Notes: generated by a model not told the origin, from the sequence alone. Positions 1 to 8,182 are shown, counted from the stretch's first letter. The stretch is 58,161 nt of DNA from Planctomycetota bacterium (GCA_016195405.1 JACPZP010000118.1:1-58161), one strand, 5' to 3'. Program-made: numbers and translations.

Positions 1-47
1 GCCACCTTGGCAATGAACTCCGCGCTGTGCTTGCGCTTCCGAGCCAT
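1..47 (-). CDS. IS3-type transposase OrfA, N-terminus only (partial)
   Basis: Only the first 15 or so residues are inside the window: MARKRKHSAEFIAKV. They match the start of IS3/IS911-type OrfA proteins, which begin with a basic stretch followed by an S/T-x-EFK-like segment before the helix-turn-helix. A good ribosome binding site (AGGAGG) lies about 7 bases upstream of the ATG at 47. The identification rests on this short stretch plus the adjacent IS-like terminus, so the family call is likely but not certain. Confidence 0.55.
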   Translation of the reverse strand, partial: MARKRKHSAEFIAKV

Positions 48-141
48 CCCTGACCTCCTGGCCCACGGCCAAATTTCGCCGGCTCTCCACCGGTCGTTTT
101 TCTATCCATTCCCGTGGTCCAGTTTTTGGGGTCCACTTCAT
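1..141 (-). mobile_element. Left-edge fragment of an IS3-family-like insertion sequence
   Basis: Read on the minus strand, positions about 141 to 114 carry a terminal sequence containing GTGGACCCCAAAAACTGGAC. This is the typical outer end of many IS3-family elements. About 65 bases further in lies a transposase OrfA-like start. The rest of the element lies outside the window, so the second inverted repeat and the target duplication cannot be checked. The outer end abuts a truncated carbonic-anhydrase-like reading frame, which suggests that insertion cut that gene. Confidence 0.6.
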
Positions 142-142
142 A

Positions 143-262
143 TTAACCAAGAAGAGCGAGATCATCAACGACTTCGCGACGACGGGAAGAGTCCGCATCG
201 TGCCGGCGACTTACGATTTGTCCACCGGCGTGGTCAATTGGCTGGAGGCGCCGCGGAAGTAA
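143..262 (+). pseudogene. 3' remnant of a carbonic-anhydrase-like gene
   Basis: In the frame that ends at the TAA at 260-262, the sequence directly beside the IS terminus reads ...FATTGRVRIVPATYDLSTG and then VVNWLEAPRK. This resembles the extreme C-terminus of beta-class carbonic anhydrases, where a Gly-x-hydrophobic-x-Ile-Val run is followed by Tyr-Asp-Leu-x-Thr-Gly and a Val-x-Trp-Leu strand. There is no start codon or upstream domain, because the IS end sits immediately 5'. About 38 residues remain, so it cannot encode an enzyme. It overlaps the 3' end of the convergent propeller gene by 29 bases. The family call is from motif memory over a short stretch. Confidence 0.5.
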
Positions 263-1664
263 GGACTGCTGTTGGCGAAGAACTTGACTTGGCGCGACGC
301 CAAGGTCGATACTTCCACGCGAAGGGCGCCGCGGCAAGCGCGAGGGGCGGGCCTAGGATCCAGAGCCAGGGTGTGCCTGTGGGCACATCCCAACAGCGAA
401 GGTATCCCTCGTCCGCAACAAAGAGCGTGCCGGCATCAGGCGTAATAAAGGCGTGCACAAACACTCTGCTGTTCCCTGCGACATCGAGTCGGCTAACAAC
501 ACGCGAGTCATTAGCGTCAACGACGACAAAGTGATTTCTCACGTCGGTGCCAAATCGCACATTCATTCGAAACCAATCGAATAGAAACTTTTCGAAGGCG
601 TTAGGCTCATTTCGATTCGCTGTTTCCCGAATGGTGATACACTCGAAATGGCCCGCGCTTGAACAGCCCGGCATTAGTGCTTTGGACGCGTCCGATTCAA
701 TCGAGAACCGTAGTCTGCCCGTGCTGGCGTCATGAAAGTGAATGGCTCGATCGCGAACAATCAGACGTTTGGCGTCCGCACTGAAATAGGGGAAAGCGGT
801 TCCCTCGGTGTTCCAAACCTCTTTTGTCGATGGTAGCTCGTATACACGGAGGCACGAACCGACGACAGCTAGAAATTGGCTGTCGGGGCTGAAGTTGAAC
901 GACGTCGTCTTATCCCATTGCATGAGGCATTTTCGCTCTTGCACGTTCCACAACTCTAATCTTGAGTCTACGCTGACTGCGATGTGTTGACCGTCGGGCG
1001 AAAATCTAAAGCTTGGCTCTGACTCAAAGGGGACGGTCAAAAGTACCTTGTCTGTCTTCAAATCCAACAAGTCCGCTTGACCGGGACCTGATGGAAGCCC
1101 GGATCGGAACTGCCCTGAAACGCGCATCAATTGATTGCCGTCCGGTGATATCCCAGCCGACAAGGCCCGGGGGAAGCTTCGAATCTTCTCGGCCGGGATA
1201 TCGAGTACAAGGATGGACCCGTCTCCGAGAAGACAAAGCTTGTCATTGTTTTGACTGAACTCAAATGAATAGTAACCCGATTTGTTTTCAAGCCCAACCT
1301 TCCATTCACGCCCGGTTTCTAAATCGGCAAACCACAGCAAATTGCTTGGAAATGGCGCGTAAACGCAAATTCGGCGATCTTCGGACAGGCAAGGCCGGTG
1401 GTTAATTGGAACGTCGGCCAGAATGCGCGACATACGGCGTCCACTTTCGATGTCCACTATCCATATTGCGCCTTTGCTATGATCAGACGAATCCAAAACG
1501 ATCAGACCATTGTTTTTCGGCGTCAATGCGAGCAGGATGGCGCCTGGCATTGACCAGCGCGGTTGCGGCGGTACGAAACAGAATAGAGTCCAGCCCAGGA
1601 GTCCGAGAAACGGAAGGTAGAGGCTCGAACGAAGTCGGCGAGGGATTCGGGAAAAAACTTGCAT
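234..1664 (-). CDS. Membrane-anchored WD40-like beta-propeller protein
   Basis: A 476-residue protein with an N-terminal hydrophobic segment (about residues 12-32) and a second one near the C-terminus (about 430-450, WILGPPLALAAAPFAW). Between them lie several degenerate propeller blades. Visible signatures include FRFSPDGQHIAVSVDSRLELW, FNFSPDSQFLAVVGS and FSADAKRLIVRD, each pairing an SPD-type turn with an outer strand. This arrangement fits a propeller held outside or in the periplasm. No catalytic residues are apparent. The ATG at 1664 lies 8 bases after the DUF433 stop on the same strand, so the two are probably co-transcribed. Its ligand is unknown. Confidence 0.8.
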   Translation of the reverse strand: MQVFSRIPRRLRSSLYLPFLGLLGWTLFCFVPPQPRWSMPGAILLALTPKNNGLIVLDSSDHSKGAIWIVDIESGRRMSRILADVPINHRPCLSEDRRICVYAPFPSNLLWFADLETGREWKVGLENKSGYYSFEFSQNNDKLCLLGDGSILVLDIPAEKIRSFPRALSAGISPDGNQLMRVSGQFRSGLPSGPGQADLLDLKTDKVLLTVPFESEPSFRFSPDGQHIAVSVDSRLELWNVQERKCLMQWDKTTSFNFSPDSQFLAVVGSCLRVYELPSTKEVWNTEGTAFPYFSADAKRLIVRDRAIHFHDASTGRLRFSIESDASKALMPGCSSAGHFECITIRETANRNEPNAFEKFLFDWFRMNVRFGTDVRNHFVVVDANDSRVVSRLDVAGNSRVFVHAFITPDAGTLFVADEGYLRCWDVPTGTPWLWILGPPLALAAAPFAWKYRPWRRAKSSSSPTAVLTSAAPPAN

Positions 1665-1672
1665 CGTCCCGC

Positions 1673-2068
1673 TCAGGTTAAATAGAGTCGACCGGTCCCG
1701 CGAAAACGATCAATGTCGCAGAATATTGAAATCAAGCGCACCGCCGCCTTTTCAGTACCTTTGCCATTTTCCTTCGCGTCTAAAATCGCTTGGAGCTTCT
1801 CGCGCGATTTCCGCAGTTTCTCCTCGATCTCTGGAGGATTGCCACGCGCATCTCTTGCAAGCATTTCTTGATAGACCGGCAGAACCTCGGCCTTGTGTTC
1901 CTCGATGTACCGAATCGCGCACTGAACCTGCGCTGAATTTAGTCCGAAGAGCAAGGCGATGGAGTTGGGCCGCCAACCGGCCTCCGTATAGTCCATCAAG
2001 TCATACACGGTGATCCGCGTCCCTTTGATCTCCGGGCCGCGGCCGCGGTTAATGATCTCGATTTCCAT
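1673..2068 (-). CDS. DUF433 family protein (antitoxin-like), with helical tail
   Basis: A 131-residue protein starting MEIEIINRGRGPEIKGTRI, the standard opening of DUF433 domains, followed by YDLMDYTEAGWRPNSIALLFGL and an AIRYIEEHK helix. DUF433 is a small helix-turn-helix-like domain, often the antitoxin partner of a DUF5615 PIN-like toxin. No such toxin follows here; the next gene is the propeller protein. The C-terminal 50 residues are charged and helical, beyond the usual domain end. I chose the ATG at 2068 because GGAGA precedes it at a normal distance and the protein then starts at the domain boundary. A longer in-frame start at 2113 lacks such support. Confidence 0.85.
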   Translation of the reverse strand: MEIEIINRGRGPEIKGTRITVYDLMDYTEAGWRPNSIALLFGLNSAQVQCAIRYIEEHKAEVLPVYQEMLARDARGNPPEIEEKLRKSREKLQAILDAKENGKGTEKAAVRLISIFCDIDRFRGTGRLYLT

Positions 2069-2171
2069 GATTGTTCTCCGTTTTAGGATCGGAGTCCGGA
2101 CCAACACTGGCATCCCCCTGCGGAAATTGTATCATGGCGCTTTGGCGGAATGCCAGAACAAGGAGACGGTC

Positions 2172-4001
2172 ATGTCGTTGGTCGTGCAGAAATTCGGCGG
2201 CAGCAGCGTGGCGACGGCGGAGCGGATCATGGCGGCGGCGCGGCGGGCCATTCGCGCCAAGCAGGAGGGGCACCAGGTCATCGTCGTCGTCAGCGCCCGT
2301 GGCGACACCACCGACGAACTCATCGAGCTAGCCCACCAGATCACCGATAAGCCGCCGGCCCGCGAGATGGACATGCTGCTTTCGACCGGCGAGCAGGTCT
2401 CGATCGCACTCATGGCCATGGCGATTCAATCGCTGGGAGAGCCGGCCATCAGCTTTACCGGGGCGCAGATCGGCATCGTCACCGACAGCTTCCATACCAA
2501 GGCCCGCATCAAGAACATCTCGACGCAACGGATTCGCCAGGCTCTGGACGAGGGCAAGCTGGTAATCGTTGCCGGCTTCCAAGGCATTGACGAGGATTAC
2601 AACATCACGACGCTTGGCCGGGGCGGCTCGGACACGACCGCTGTCGCCCTGGCCGCCGTTATGAAGAACAACAATGGCGCGGGAAGCCAGGACGTCGCTT
2701 GCGAGTTTTACACCGACGTGGACGGCATCTACACGACCGACCCACGCATCGTGCCGGAGGCCCGCAAGCTCGACGTCATCAGCTACGATGAGATGCTGGA
2801 GCTGGCATCCGTCGGCGCCAACGTTTTGCACTCGCGCAGCGTCGAGTTCGCCAAGAAGTTCGACGTGCTGCTCCAGAAACGAAGTTCCTTCACTGATCTC
2901 GAAGGGACGTGGATCGTTCCCGAATCGGAATGGATGCGCGAAGTCGTGGTGTGCGGCGCGGCCATGGTCAAGGACGAGGCCCGCGTCGCCATCGAAGGGG
3001 TGCCCGACCAGCCCGGCGTCAGCCATCGCATCTTTGCCGCCATCGCCGAGCAGAACATCGCCGTCGATATGATCGCACAAAACGTCGGCGTGCGCGGCAA
3101 GGCCAGCATCGGCTTCACGGTTCTCAAGAATGAGTTGCCAAGCACTCTGGCAGTGCTCGGGCCCCTGGCGGCCAGCCTGGGCGCGAAAATCGAGCACGAG
3201 GACGAAGTCAGCAAGGTGTCGATCGTCGGCACCGGCATGCGGACGCATACCGGCGTGGCTGAGAGGATGTTCGCCGCGCTAACAGACGCGGGCGTGAACA
3301 TGAAGATGATCACGACCGGCGACATCAAGATATCGGTCTTGGTCAACAGGGCCGACGGCGTCAAGGCGCTGCGGGCCGTACATCAGGCGTTTGGACTGGA
3401 CAAGATGCGGGCCGGGCGGGGGTTGTTGGGCCAACTCGTGCAAGGCGCCTTCAAGGAACGGCCGGCAGCGCTCGTGGAGGACGGCGGGCGGGACTTGACG
3501 AGCATCACGCAGAATCTGTCGAGCATGGAGGATATCGTCGTCAGCGACGTCTTGCTCAGCACGGACCAGGGACGCATCACGATTTTCAACCTGCCCGATC
3601 AACCCGGCAATTGCTCTAAGGTTTTCCAGGCGGTGGCCGGCGGCGGCATCGTTGTCGATTTGATCGTGCAAAATCTCTCAGGTCCGGGCCGGGCCCAGCT
3701 CTCGTTCAGCGTGCCACGCAATGATGTGCTCCGCGCTTTGCAGCTCACGCGCACGGTGGCGAAGAGCATCGATCCGGGCATCGACGTCGTGGCCGAGCCG
3801 GATATTGCCAAGCTGTTCGTCCTCGGAGTCGGCATGCGGACGCACAGCGGCGTCGCCCGGCGCATGTTCGGCGCCTTGGCGACGCGCGGCATCAATATCA
3901 GCATGATCAACACCAGTGAAGTGCGCGTCAGCGTGGTCGTCGACACCGACCGCGGCGAAGAAGCGCTGGCGGCGCTCAAAGAGGCGTTCCACGTGCCGTG
4001 A
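2172..4001 (+). CDS. lysC: Aspartate kinase with four ACT domains
   Basis: Aspartokinase phosphorylates L-aspartate with ATP, the first step toward lysine, threonine, methionine and diaminopimelate. This 609-residue protein opens with the nucleotide-binding signature VVQKFGGSSVAT. It carries the kinase core (about 1-245, with FTGAQIGIVTDS and TLGRGGSDTTAVALAA) and then four ACT modules at roughly 255-330, 345-410, 455-525 and 545-609. The paired phrases GTGMRTHTGVAERMFAAL and GVGMRTHSGVARRMFGAL show that the ACT pair was duplicated. Most bacterial enzymes of about 400 residues have two ACT domains; the long form is known from cyanobacteria and planctomycetes. AGGAGA precedes the ATG by 8 bases. 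The gene diverges from the DUF433 gene across about 100 bases. Confidence 0.96.
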   Translation: MSLVVQKFGGSSVATAERIMAAARRAIRAKQEGHQVIVVVSARGDTTDELIELAHQITDKPPAREMDMLLSTGEQVSIALMAMAIQSLGEPAISFTGAQIGIVTDSFHTKARIKNISTQRIRQALDEGKLVIVAGFQGIDEDYNITTLGRGGSDTTAVALAAVMKNNNGAGSQDVACEFYTDVDGIYTTDPRIVPEARKLDVISYDEMLELASVGANVLHSRSVEFAKKFDVLLQKRSSFTDLEGTWIVPESEWMREVVVCGAAMVKDEARVAIEGVPDQPGVSHRIFAAIAEQNIAVDMIAQNVGVRGKASIGFTVLKNELPSTLAVLGPLAASLGAKIEHEDEVSKVSIVGTGMRTHTGVAERMFAALTDAGVNMKMITTGDIKISVLVNRADGVKALRAVHQAFGLDKMRAGRGLLGQLVQGAFKERPAALVEDGGRDLTSITQNLSSMEDIVVSDVLLSTDQGRITIFNLPDQPGNCSKVFQAVAGGGIVVDLIVQNLSGPGRAQLSFSVPRNDVLRALQLTRTVAKSIDPGIDVVAEPDIAKLFVLGVGMRTHSGVARRMFGALATRGINISMINTSEVRVSVVVDTDRGEEALAALKEAFHVP

Positions 4002-4016
4002 TTCCCGGGTGTGGGA

Positions 4017-4274
4017 CTAGAATCCGGCCAGCATTTCCATCGCTAGCTGACTCAAACTCTCTTCGCTGACGGCTACGGGATCGCCGCAGTCGGGGCAGCA
4101 GATGGCGCCGCGCTCGGTCAACGATGAAAAGATCATGTCTTCGAAGGTGTTGCCGTCGCCCAAAGCATACCACGGGCCGTCGGCGAACATTTGCTGGTGA
4201 ATTTCATCGGCCGAAGCATCGGGGGGAGCGGCGAAGCGGCAGGAGCAGTTGGAGCAGTACAGTTCGATCCGCAT
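4017..4274 (-). CDS. Small zinc-ribbon-like protein
   Basis: An 85-residue protein with two cysteine clusters: CSNCSC near the N-terminus (residues about 6-11) and CCPDCG at about 62-67. A Trp/Tyr-rich linker lies between them (FADGPWYALGDGNTFEDMIFS). The clusters would fit a structural zinc site. I do not recognise a named family. The ATG at 4274 has a strong GGAGG 7 bases upstream. The gene converges on lysC with only 15 bases between the stops. A related economy of small Cys-rich proteins is seen at 18391 and 34323. Confidence 0.8.
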   Translation of the reverse strand: MRIELYCSNCSCRFAAPPDASADEIHQQMFADGPWYALGDGNTFEDMIFSSLTERGAICCPDCGDPVAVSEESLSQLAMEMLAGF

Positions 4275-4586
4275 GACAAGCCTCCGCGGTTCTGTTCCAT
4301 TCCGTTTGAGTCGAACCATTGCGTAGCAAGGACAGTACCAAACCACTGGAGGGTGCGCGGTGCGGAGTCATTTCGATCCACAAGATATTGAATCTATTAG
4401 AGTTGTGGATTTATTTTCAGCGTGAGTGGGTCGCGTGGACGAGAAAAGCCTGGTGAACTTTTCCGCCCCAATGTAGTGGAATACGGATCAATATTTACAA
4501 GAGAGGCTTGGTAGGAAATGCAAAACCGCTTGCGGGTTGGCGCCACGGTTTTCGGTGGCGCTAACCCGCAAGCCGGTGAAAGGCAA
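4275..4586. other. Intergenic region without a gene, holding one palindromic repeat
   Basis: About 310 bases between the zinc-ribbon gene and the NPY-rich gene show no reading frame with a ribosome binding site or a recognisable protein. The only structure seen is the stem-loop at 4526-4576. Confidence 0.6.
4526..4576. repeat. Palindromic extragenic repeat, GCTTGCGGGTTAGCG type
   Basis: Two arms of about 21 bases, at 4526-4546 and 4555-4576, form a long hairpin with an 8-base loop. They contain GCTTGCGGGTTGGCGCC and its near complement. The hairpin lies 10 bases beyond the stop of the gene ending at 4587, so it may also work as a transcription terminator or mRNA stabiliser for that gene. The same arm sequence recurs at 11468-11487 and 16441-16458. 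Confidence 0.8.
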
Positions 4587-5825
4587 TCAATCTTTCGATT
4601 CGCTGGACGAGGCGCTTGACTGGGTGTTGAAGGCCAAGTCGAGGGCCACCATCGCCGGGTAAACGGCGCGATAGGCCGCCTCATCGTTATAGGTCGCGGG
4701 AGCGAAGCGCAGGCCGCGGTTGGCCAAGTATTCGGCAAGCTCTTGCACGCTACGGCCGCCGGTAGCCCATTTTTCAAAGTTGAATTGGGTAGTCGCTTCA
4801 CCGCGTTCGAGGGCGACGCGAGCTTCGTCGAAGTCGTTGAGAAAGCGTTTGGCCTCGAGGTATTGCGAAGTCGGGATTTCCAACACCTTCTTGGTGAGCG
4901 TGTCGCGGATGCGCTCCAACTCGTTGCGCAAGTCTTTGAGGACGTTGGCGTCAACCTTGCCGTTGCGGGCGTTCTTTAAGAGCAATTGGGTCTGGGCCGC
5001 CACCGCCTTCTGTTGCTCCGCGCTCAGCAATTCCTGTAGGGCGAGCGGCCAAGTGAATTTGCCGTCGTCGCGCAACAGGCCGATGCTGCCTGAGGACTTG
5101 GTGATGTTGAGTTGCTTGAGAACGTCTTCGCTGATCGGGATCGGCTCCATCGACAACTTCTTGCCGGGGAATTTGCTGATGTCGGTGAGCAGCATGTTCA
5201 GGGCCGTGCCGTTGGTGACCTCATAGGGGTTCGAGTTGGTTTGGATGCGTTTGAGGGTCGTCTTGGCGATCTTGGCCTGATCCTCGGTGAAGGTGGGAGT
5301 GTTCTCCTTGAAATACCTGTCGAGGTCGAATTCCTTTTTCTTAGTGTCGAGCCTGGCCTGCCGGGCTTGCTCGCGCATGATGCGGGCTTGCTCCTGACTG
5401 GTGATGACGACGCCGTAAGCCCGCATGACGTCCGCTTGGCCCATCAGCGTGCCGCCGGAGATGTTGCCGTAGTAGCCGTAGGGATTGGTGTAGTAGGGAT
5501 TGTTCACCGGGTTGTACGGGTTCAGGCCGGCGTAGGGATCGGAGACCGGGCTATAGGGGTTGGCCGCTCCCGCGTACGGGGTGTAAGGGTTGACGGCGTA
5601 AGGATTCGCCGCCGGGTTGTACAAAGGAGCCAATTGAGCGGCGGAGCGCGCCTGGGCTTGGATAAGGGCCAGGTAATTGTTCAGGGTCATTCCGGGGTTA
5701 CCCACGACGTTGTTGCCTTGAAGGCCCGGATTGAAAGTGAACTGCGCAAGGGCCGACTCTTGACTTCCCAGCAGACCTGCCAGCAAAAGTGCACCAACTC
5801 CTAGTCGTCGCGCGACAGTGAACAT
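4587..5825 (-). CDS. Secreted protein with an Asn-Pro-Tyr-rich low-complexity segment
   Basis: A 412-residue protein with a clear signal peptide (MFTVARRLGVGALLLAGLLG, cleavage likely after ALAQ at about residue 28). Residues about 65-120 are a run of NPY, NPYxxNPY and DPYAGLNPY units, followed by a helical charged region (about 140-400) with no motif I recognise. The helical part includes IMREQARQARLDTKKKEFD and a segment rich in Lys, Gln and Leu. It is probably exported and structural or adaptor-like, and the family seems restricted to planctomycetes. I chose the ATG at 5825 because GAGGCG lies 7 bases upstream and it begins exactly at the signal peptide; a TTG four codons earlier is less likely. 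Confidence 0.85.
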   Translation of the reverse strand: MFTVARRLGVGALLLAGLLGSQESALAQFTFNPGLQGNNVVGNPGMTLNNYLALIQAQARSAAQLAPLYNPAANPYAVNPYTPYAGAANPYSPVSDPYAGLNPYNPVNNPYYTNPYGYYGNISGGTLMGQADVMRAYGVVITSQEQARIMREQARQARLDTKKKEFDLDRYFKENTPTFTEDQAKIAKTTLKRIQTNSNPYEVTNGTALNMLLTDISKFPGKKLSMEPIPISEDVLKQLNITKSSGSIGLLRDDGKFTWPLALQELLSAEQQKAVAAQTQLLLKNARNGKVDANVLKDLRNELERIRDTLTKKVLEIPTSQYLEAKRFLNDFDEARVALERGEATTQFNFEKWATGGRSVQELAEYLANRGLRFAPATYNDEAAYRAVYPAMVALDLAFNTQSSASSSESKD

Positions 5826-6096
5826 GATTCGCCTCAAGGTTGGGGTGAAGATGGCACCAGGGGTTTCCGCACCAAGGTCTCCCGGAGGCGCCGACTCAAG
5901 GGCCTCCCACTCTTCCCCTTAATCCTATCCCGCGCGGAAGAGGGGTGCAAGCGGCTATTTCGCCAACAATTCTCTTATGTTGATCGAGCCGGGCCGCCGT
6001 TGCTAGAGGTTGCCTTGCCGATTGGTCATCTTTTCGCGAACGCGGGCCGACAGTTTCGGCAACTCCTGCATAGTTTCGCATTTGTATAATGCCCGC

Positions 6097-7035
6097 ATGA
6101 CCCTGCTCTATAGCGATCCGCTGTTTCTGCGCCACGAAACGGGTCGCCACGTCGAGATTCCGGCGCGGCTTCGTTCGGTTATGGCACGGCTGGAGGCGGC
6201 CGGGCTGATCGCGAAATGCACGCCGGGAGTTTATGAAACGCTCAAGCCCGAAGAAGTGGCGAAGATTCATGACTCGGGGATGGTCGAACGCGCAAGGCGC
6301 GCGGCCGCGACGGGCGGCGGCATGCTCGATGCGGATACCGTCATCTGCCCGGAATCCTTCAAGGTCGCACTGGCCGCCGCCGGCGCTTGTTCATCCGCGG
6401 TCGATGCCGTCGTAGCGGGGAAAGACTCGACGGCTTTGTGCTTGGTGCGTCCGCCCGGGCACCATGCGACGCCGCCGCAAAGCATGGGTTTCTGCCTGTT
6501 CAACAACATCGCCTTGGCCGCGCAGCGCGCCCGCGAGCGCCACGGCTTGGCGCGCATCTTGATCGTCGATTGGGACGTTCATCACGGCAACGGCACGCAA
6601 GACATCTTCTGGTCCGACCCGCAGGTGTACTTTTTCAGCATCCATCGCTACGGCATGGGCTTTTACCCCGGCAGCGGCGCCCTTGACGAAACCGGCACCG
6701 GTCCAGGTCTTGGCTTCACGCTTAATGCCGCGGTAAAGTACGGCACGCCGCGCAAGAGCTACCACGCTCAATTCGCGAGCGCGCTCGAAAAAGCCGCCGA
6801 CAAGATCAAGCCGGAATTAGTGCTGCTCAGCGCCGGCTTCGACGCCCATGCCCGCGATCCCATCGGTTCGCTCGGCTTGGAGACGGAAGATTTCTCCGCG
6901 CTAACCCGACTGGTCCGAGACGTGGCACGGACCCACGCAAAGGGCCGCCTGGTGAGCTGTTTGGAAGGCGGCTATCATCTCGAAGCGCTGGCCGAATCGG
7001 TCGAAGCGCACTTGAACGAACTGCTGCAAGCATGA
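6097..7035 (+). CDS. Histone deacetylase / acetoin-utilisation family deacetylase
   Basis: A 312-residue single-domain arginase-fold amidohydrolase. The zinc and catalytic signatures are all present: LVRPPGHHA (residues about 112-120), the glycine-rich GFCLFNNIA, IVDWDVHHGNGTQ (about 163-175) with the metal-binding Asp and His, and LLSAGFDAHARDP (about 247-259). The terminal LEGGY loop is also intact. Bacterial members deacetylate small molecules, polyamines or acetyl-lysine on proteins such as acetyl-CoA synthetase; the sequence alone does not decide which. It begins MTLLYSDPLFLRHETGRH, the usual start. No obvious operon partner is present; the next genes are convergent. Confidence 0.93.
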   Translation: MTLLYSDPLFLRHETGRHVEIPARLRSVMARLEAAGLIAKCTPGVYETLKPEEVAKIHDSGMVERARRAAATGGGMLDADTVICPESFKVALAAAGACSSAVDAVVAGKDSTALCLVRPPGHHATPPQSMGFCLFNNIALAAQRARERHGLARILIVDWDVHHGNGTQDIFWSDPQVYFFSIHRYGMGFYPGSGALDETGTGPGLGFTLNAAVKYGTPRKSYHAQFASALEKAADKIKPELVLLSAGFDAHARDPIGSLGLETEDFSALTRLVRDVARTHAKGRLVSCLEGGYHLEALAESVEAHLNELLQA

Positions 7036-7142
7036 GGCAGCGGCGCGGATTGCTTCAGACCCCGCTGAGTGAATTATTTGGAGATAACTCGTTTGCCAGA
7101 AGAGATTTAAGGAAATGGTTTCAGCGAGGCGCTGGGACAGAT

Positions 7143-7199
7143 ACAATCCGGCATTTCGATGAAACAATCCGGCATTTCGATGAAACAATCCGGCATGTC
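7143..7199. repeat. Short tandem repeat, 21-base unit
   Basis: Two exact copies of a 21-base unit (ACAATCCGGCATTTCGATGA plus A) at 7143-7163 and 7164-7184 are followed by a 12-base partial copy starting at 7185. They lie between the stop of the deacetylase gene and the 3' end of the decayed glycohydrolase gene. No function is evident. Confidence 0.85.
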
Positions 7200-7217
7200 A
7201 GTGATTGAATTCCGTGC

Positions 7218-7776
7218 CTAATAAGGCGGCAACAAACGGCGAAATCCGTGCACCAGCACGACCGCAAGGAACACGAGATTTCTTAAGGCCAATCCGGGCC
7301 AGAAGATGCCTTGCGGACCTGGTGAATTACTTTCTGAATGCGCGGCGAGGCGTTTCGCGATCCTTTTCATCCAGCCGACGCTTCGAGGCCACTCGACGAT
7401 GCGATCCAACCAATCCGCGGGAATACCGCCGATGCCGGAAGTCGCGCCAACGAGCGCGCCGACAAGCGCTGCCGTCGTGTCGCTATCGCCGCTGAGGTCG
7501 ATGATTTCCTCCACCGCGCGACGGAAATCGCCGGGATAGCGCAGCCAGCAATAAAGAACTGCGGGGACCGTGTGGTAGATGTACCCCGTGATCCCCTTGC
7601 GCAATCCGAGAGAATCCGCCAATCCTTCCGCGGAAAAGAAAGCGATGCCGGATTGGAGGTTGACCGAAGATGCGGCGGGCGCGCCGCCGTGAGAGACCCT
7701 CGCGAGGCAAGCCCAGAGCGTCGCCGACCGCCATGCCGAGAAGGGCGCCTGCGATTCGATCGTCGCGGTCGTCCAT
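7218..7776 (-). pseudogene. ADP-ribosylglycohydrolase (DraG-like), internally deleted
   Basis: The start is a perfect family N-terminus, RIAGALLGMAVGDALGLP, from the ATG at 7776. After about 48 residues (RHRFLF) the family-like sequence stops. It resumes in another frame at about 7640 with LGLRKGITGYIYHTVPAVL and continues through SGDSDTTAALVGALVGA to the typical C-terminus RNLVFLAVVLVHGFRRLLPP. Full-length members have about 300-330 residues. Here roughly half is missing, including the first acidic metal-binding motif (SDDT), and the two parts are out of frame. The protein cannot be functional as an ADP-ribose hydrolase. The gene follows the PII gene by 9 bases on the same strand. Confidence 0.85.
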
Positions 7777-7785
7777 CAGACGATC

Positions 7786-8100
7786 CTAAAACTCAATCAC
7801 TCCAGGCCAACACGCGTCCACGACGAAGACCTTGCCGTCGCCGATGCGGCCGGTGCGGGAGACGCGGACCAAGCGGTCGGCTGTTTCCTGGGCCCGTTGC
7901 TCGCTCACCCAGACGCTGATTTCCACCTTGGGAAGGAACGCCATGCTGTATTCGCTGCCCAGGTAGCGATCGAGGTAGCCCTTCTGCCGACTATATCCCT
8001 TCGCTTCTTGCACGGCGCAGGCGATCACGTCCATTTCGTTGATGGCTTTGAGCACCGCCTCGGCCTTGAAGGGCCGGACGACGAGGGTGAGTTGTTTCAT
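7786..8100 (-). CDS. PII-family nitrogen regulatory protein
   Basis: A 104-residue trimeric signal-transducer fold. It starts MKQLTLVVRPFKAEAVLKAI, as PII proteins do, and has Tyr51 in the T-loop (GSEYSMAFLPKVEI), the site that is uridylylated in many GlnB/GlnK proteins. The B-loop signature TGRIGDGKVFVVD is intact. The C-terminus is shorter than usual: the RIRTGE motif is replaced by ACWPGVIEF. PII proteins sense 2-oxoglutarate, ATP and ADP and bind glutamine synthetase modifiers, AmtB or DraG. No ammonium transporter is adjacent, but a decayed DraG-like gene is. I use the ATG at 8100, matching the family start, rather than the upstream extension through the repeat. Confidence 0.9.
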   Translation of the reverse strand: MKQLTLVVRPFKAEAVLKAINEMDVIACAVQEAKGYSRQKGYLDRYLGSEYSMAFLPKVEISVWVSEQRAQETADRLVRVSRTGRIGDGKVFVVDACWPGVIEF

Positions 8101-8106
8101 GGCACT

Positions 8107-8182
8107 TTCGTAGGACAGGGAGCCTTGCCTGTCCGAGAGTTTCTCGACCAAACGGGACAGGCAAGGCTGCCTGTCCTACGAA
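8107..8182. repeat. Palindromic extragenic repeat, CGTAGGAC type
   Basis: Two near-complementary arms (8107-8134 and 8154-8182) with ends TTCGTAGGACAGG and CCTGTCCTACGAA flank a 19-base loop. It fills the whole spacer between the PII start and the DUF1553 stop. The outer CGTAGGAC end is shared with the palindrome at 54724-54789. Confidence 0.85.

Noticed and set aside
7..534. Open frame of 175 residues on the plus strand at the left edge
   Set aside because: It crosses the IS end and the 3' end of the propeller gene and shows no family. The carbonic-anhydrase-like tail is in another frame.
2328..3248. Open frame of 306 residues on the minus strand
   Set aside because: Antisense to the aspartokinase. 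His/Asp/Gly-rich composition is typical of shadows.
7143..7199. Short direct repeats considered as a CRISPR fragment
   Set aside because: The 21-base units are directly adjacent without spacers, and no cas genes are present.
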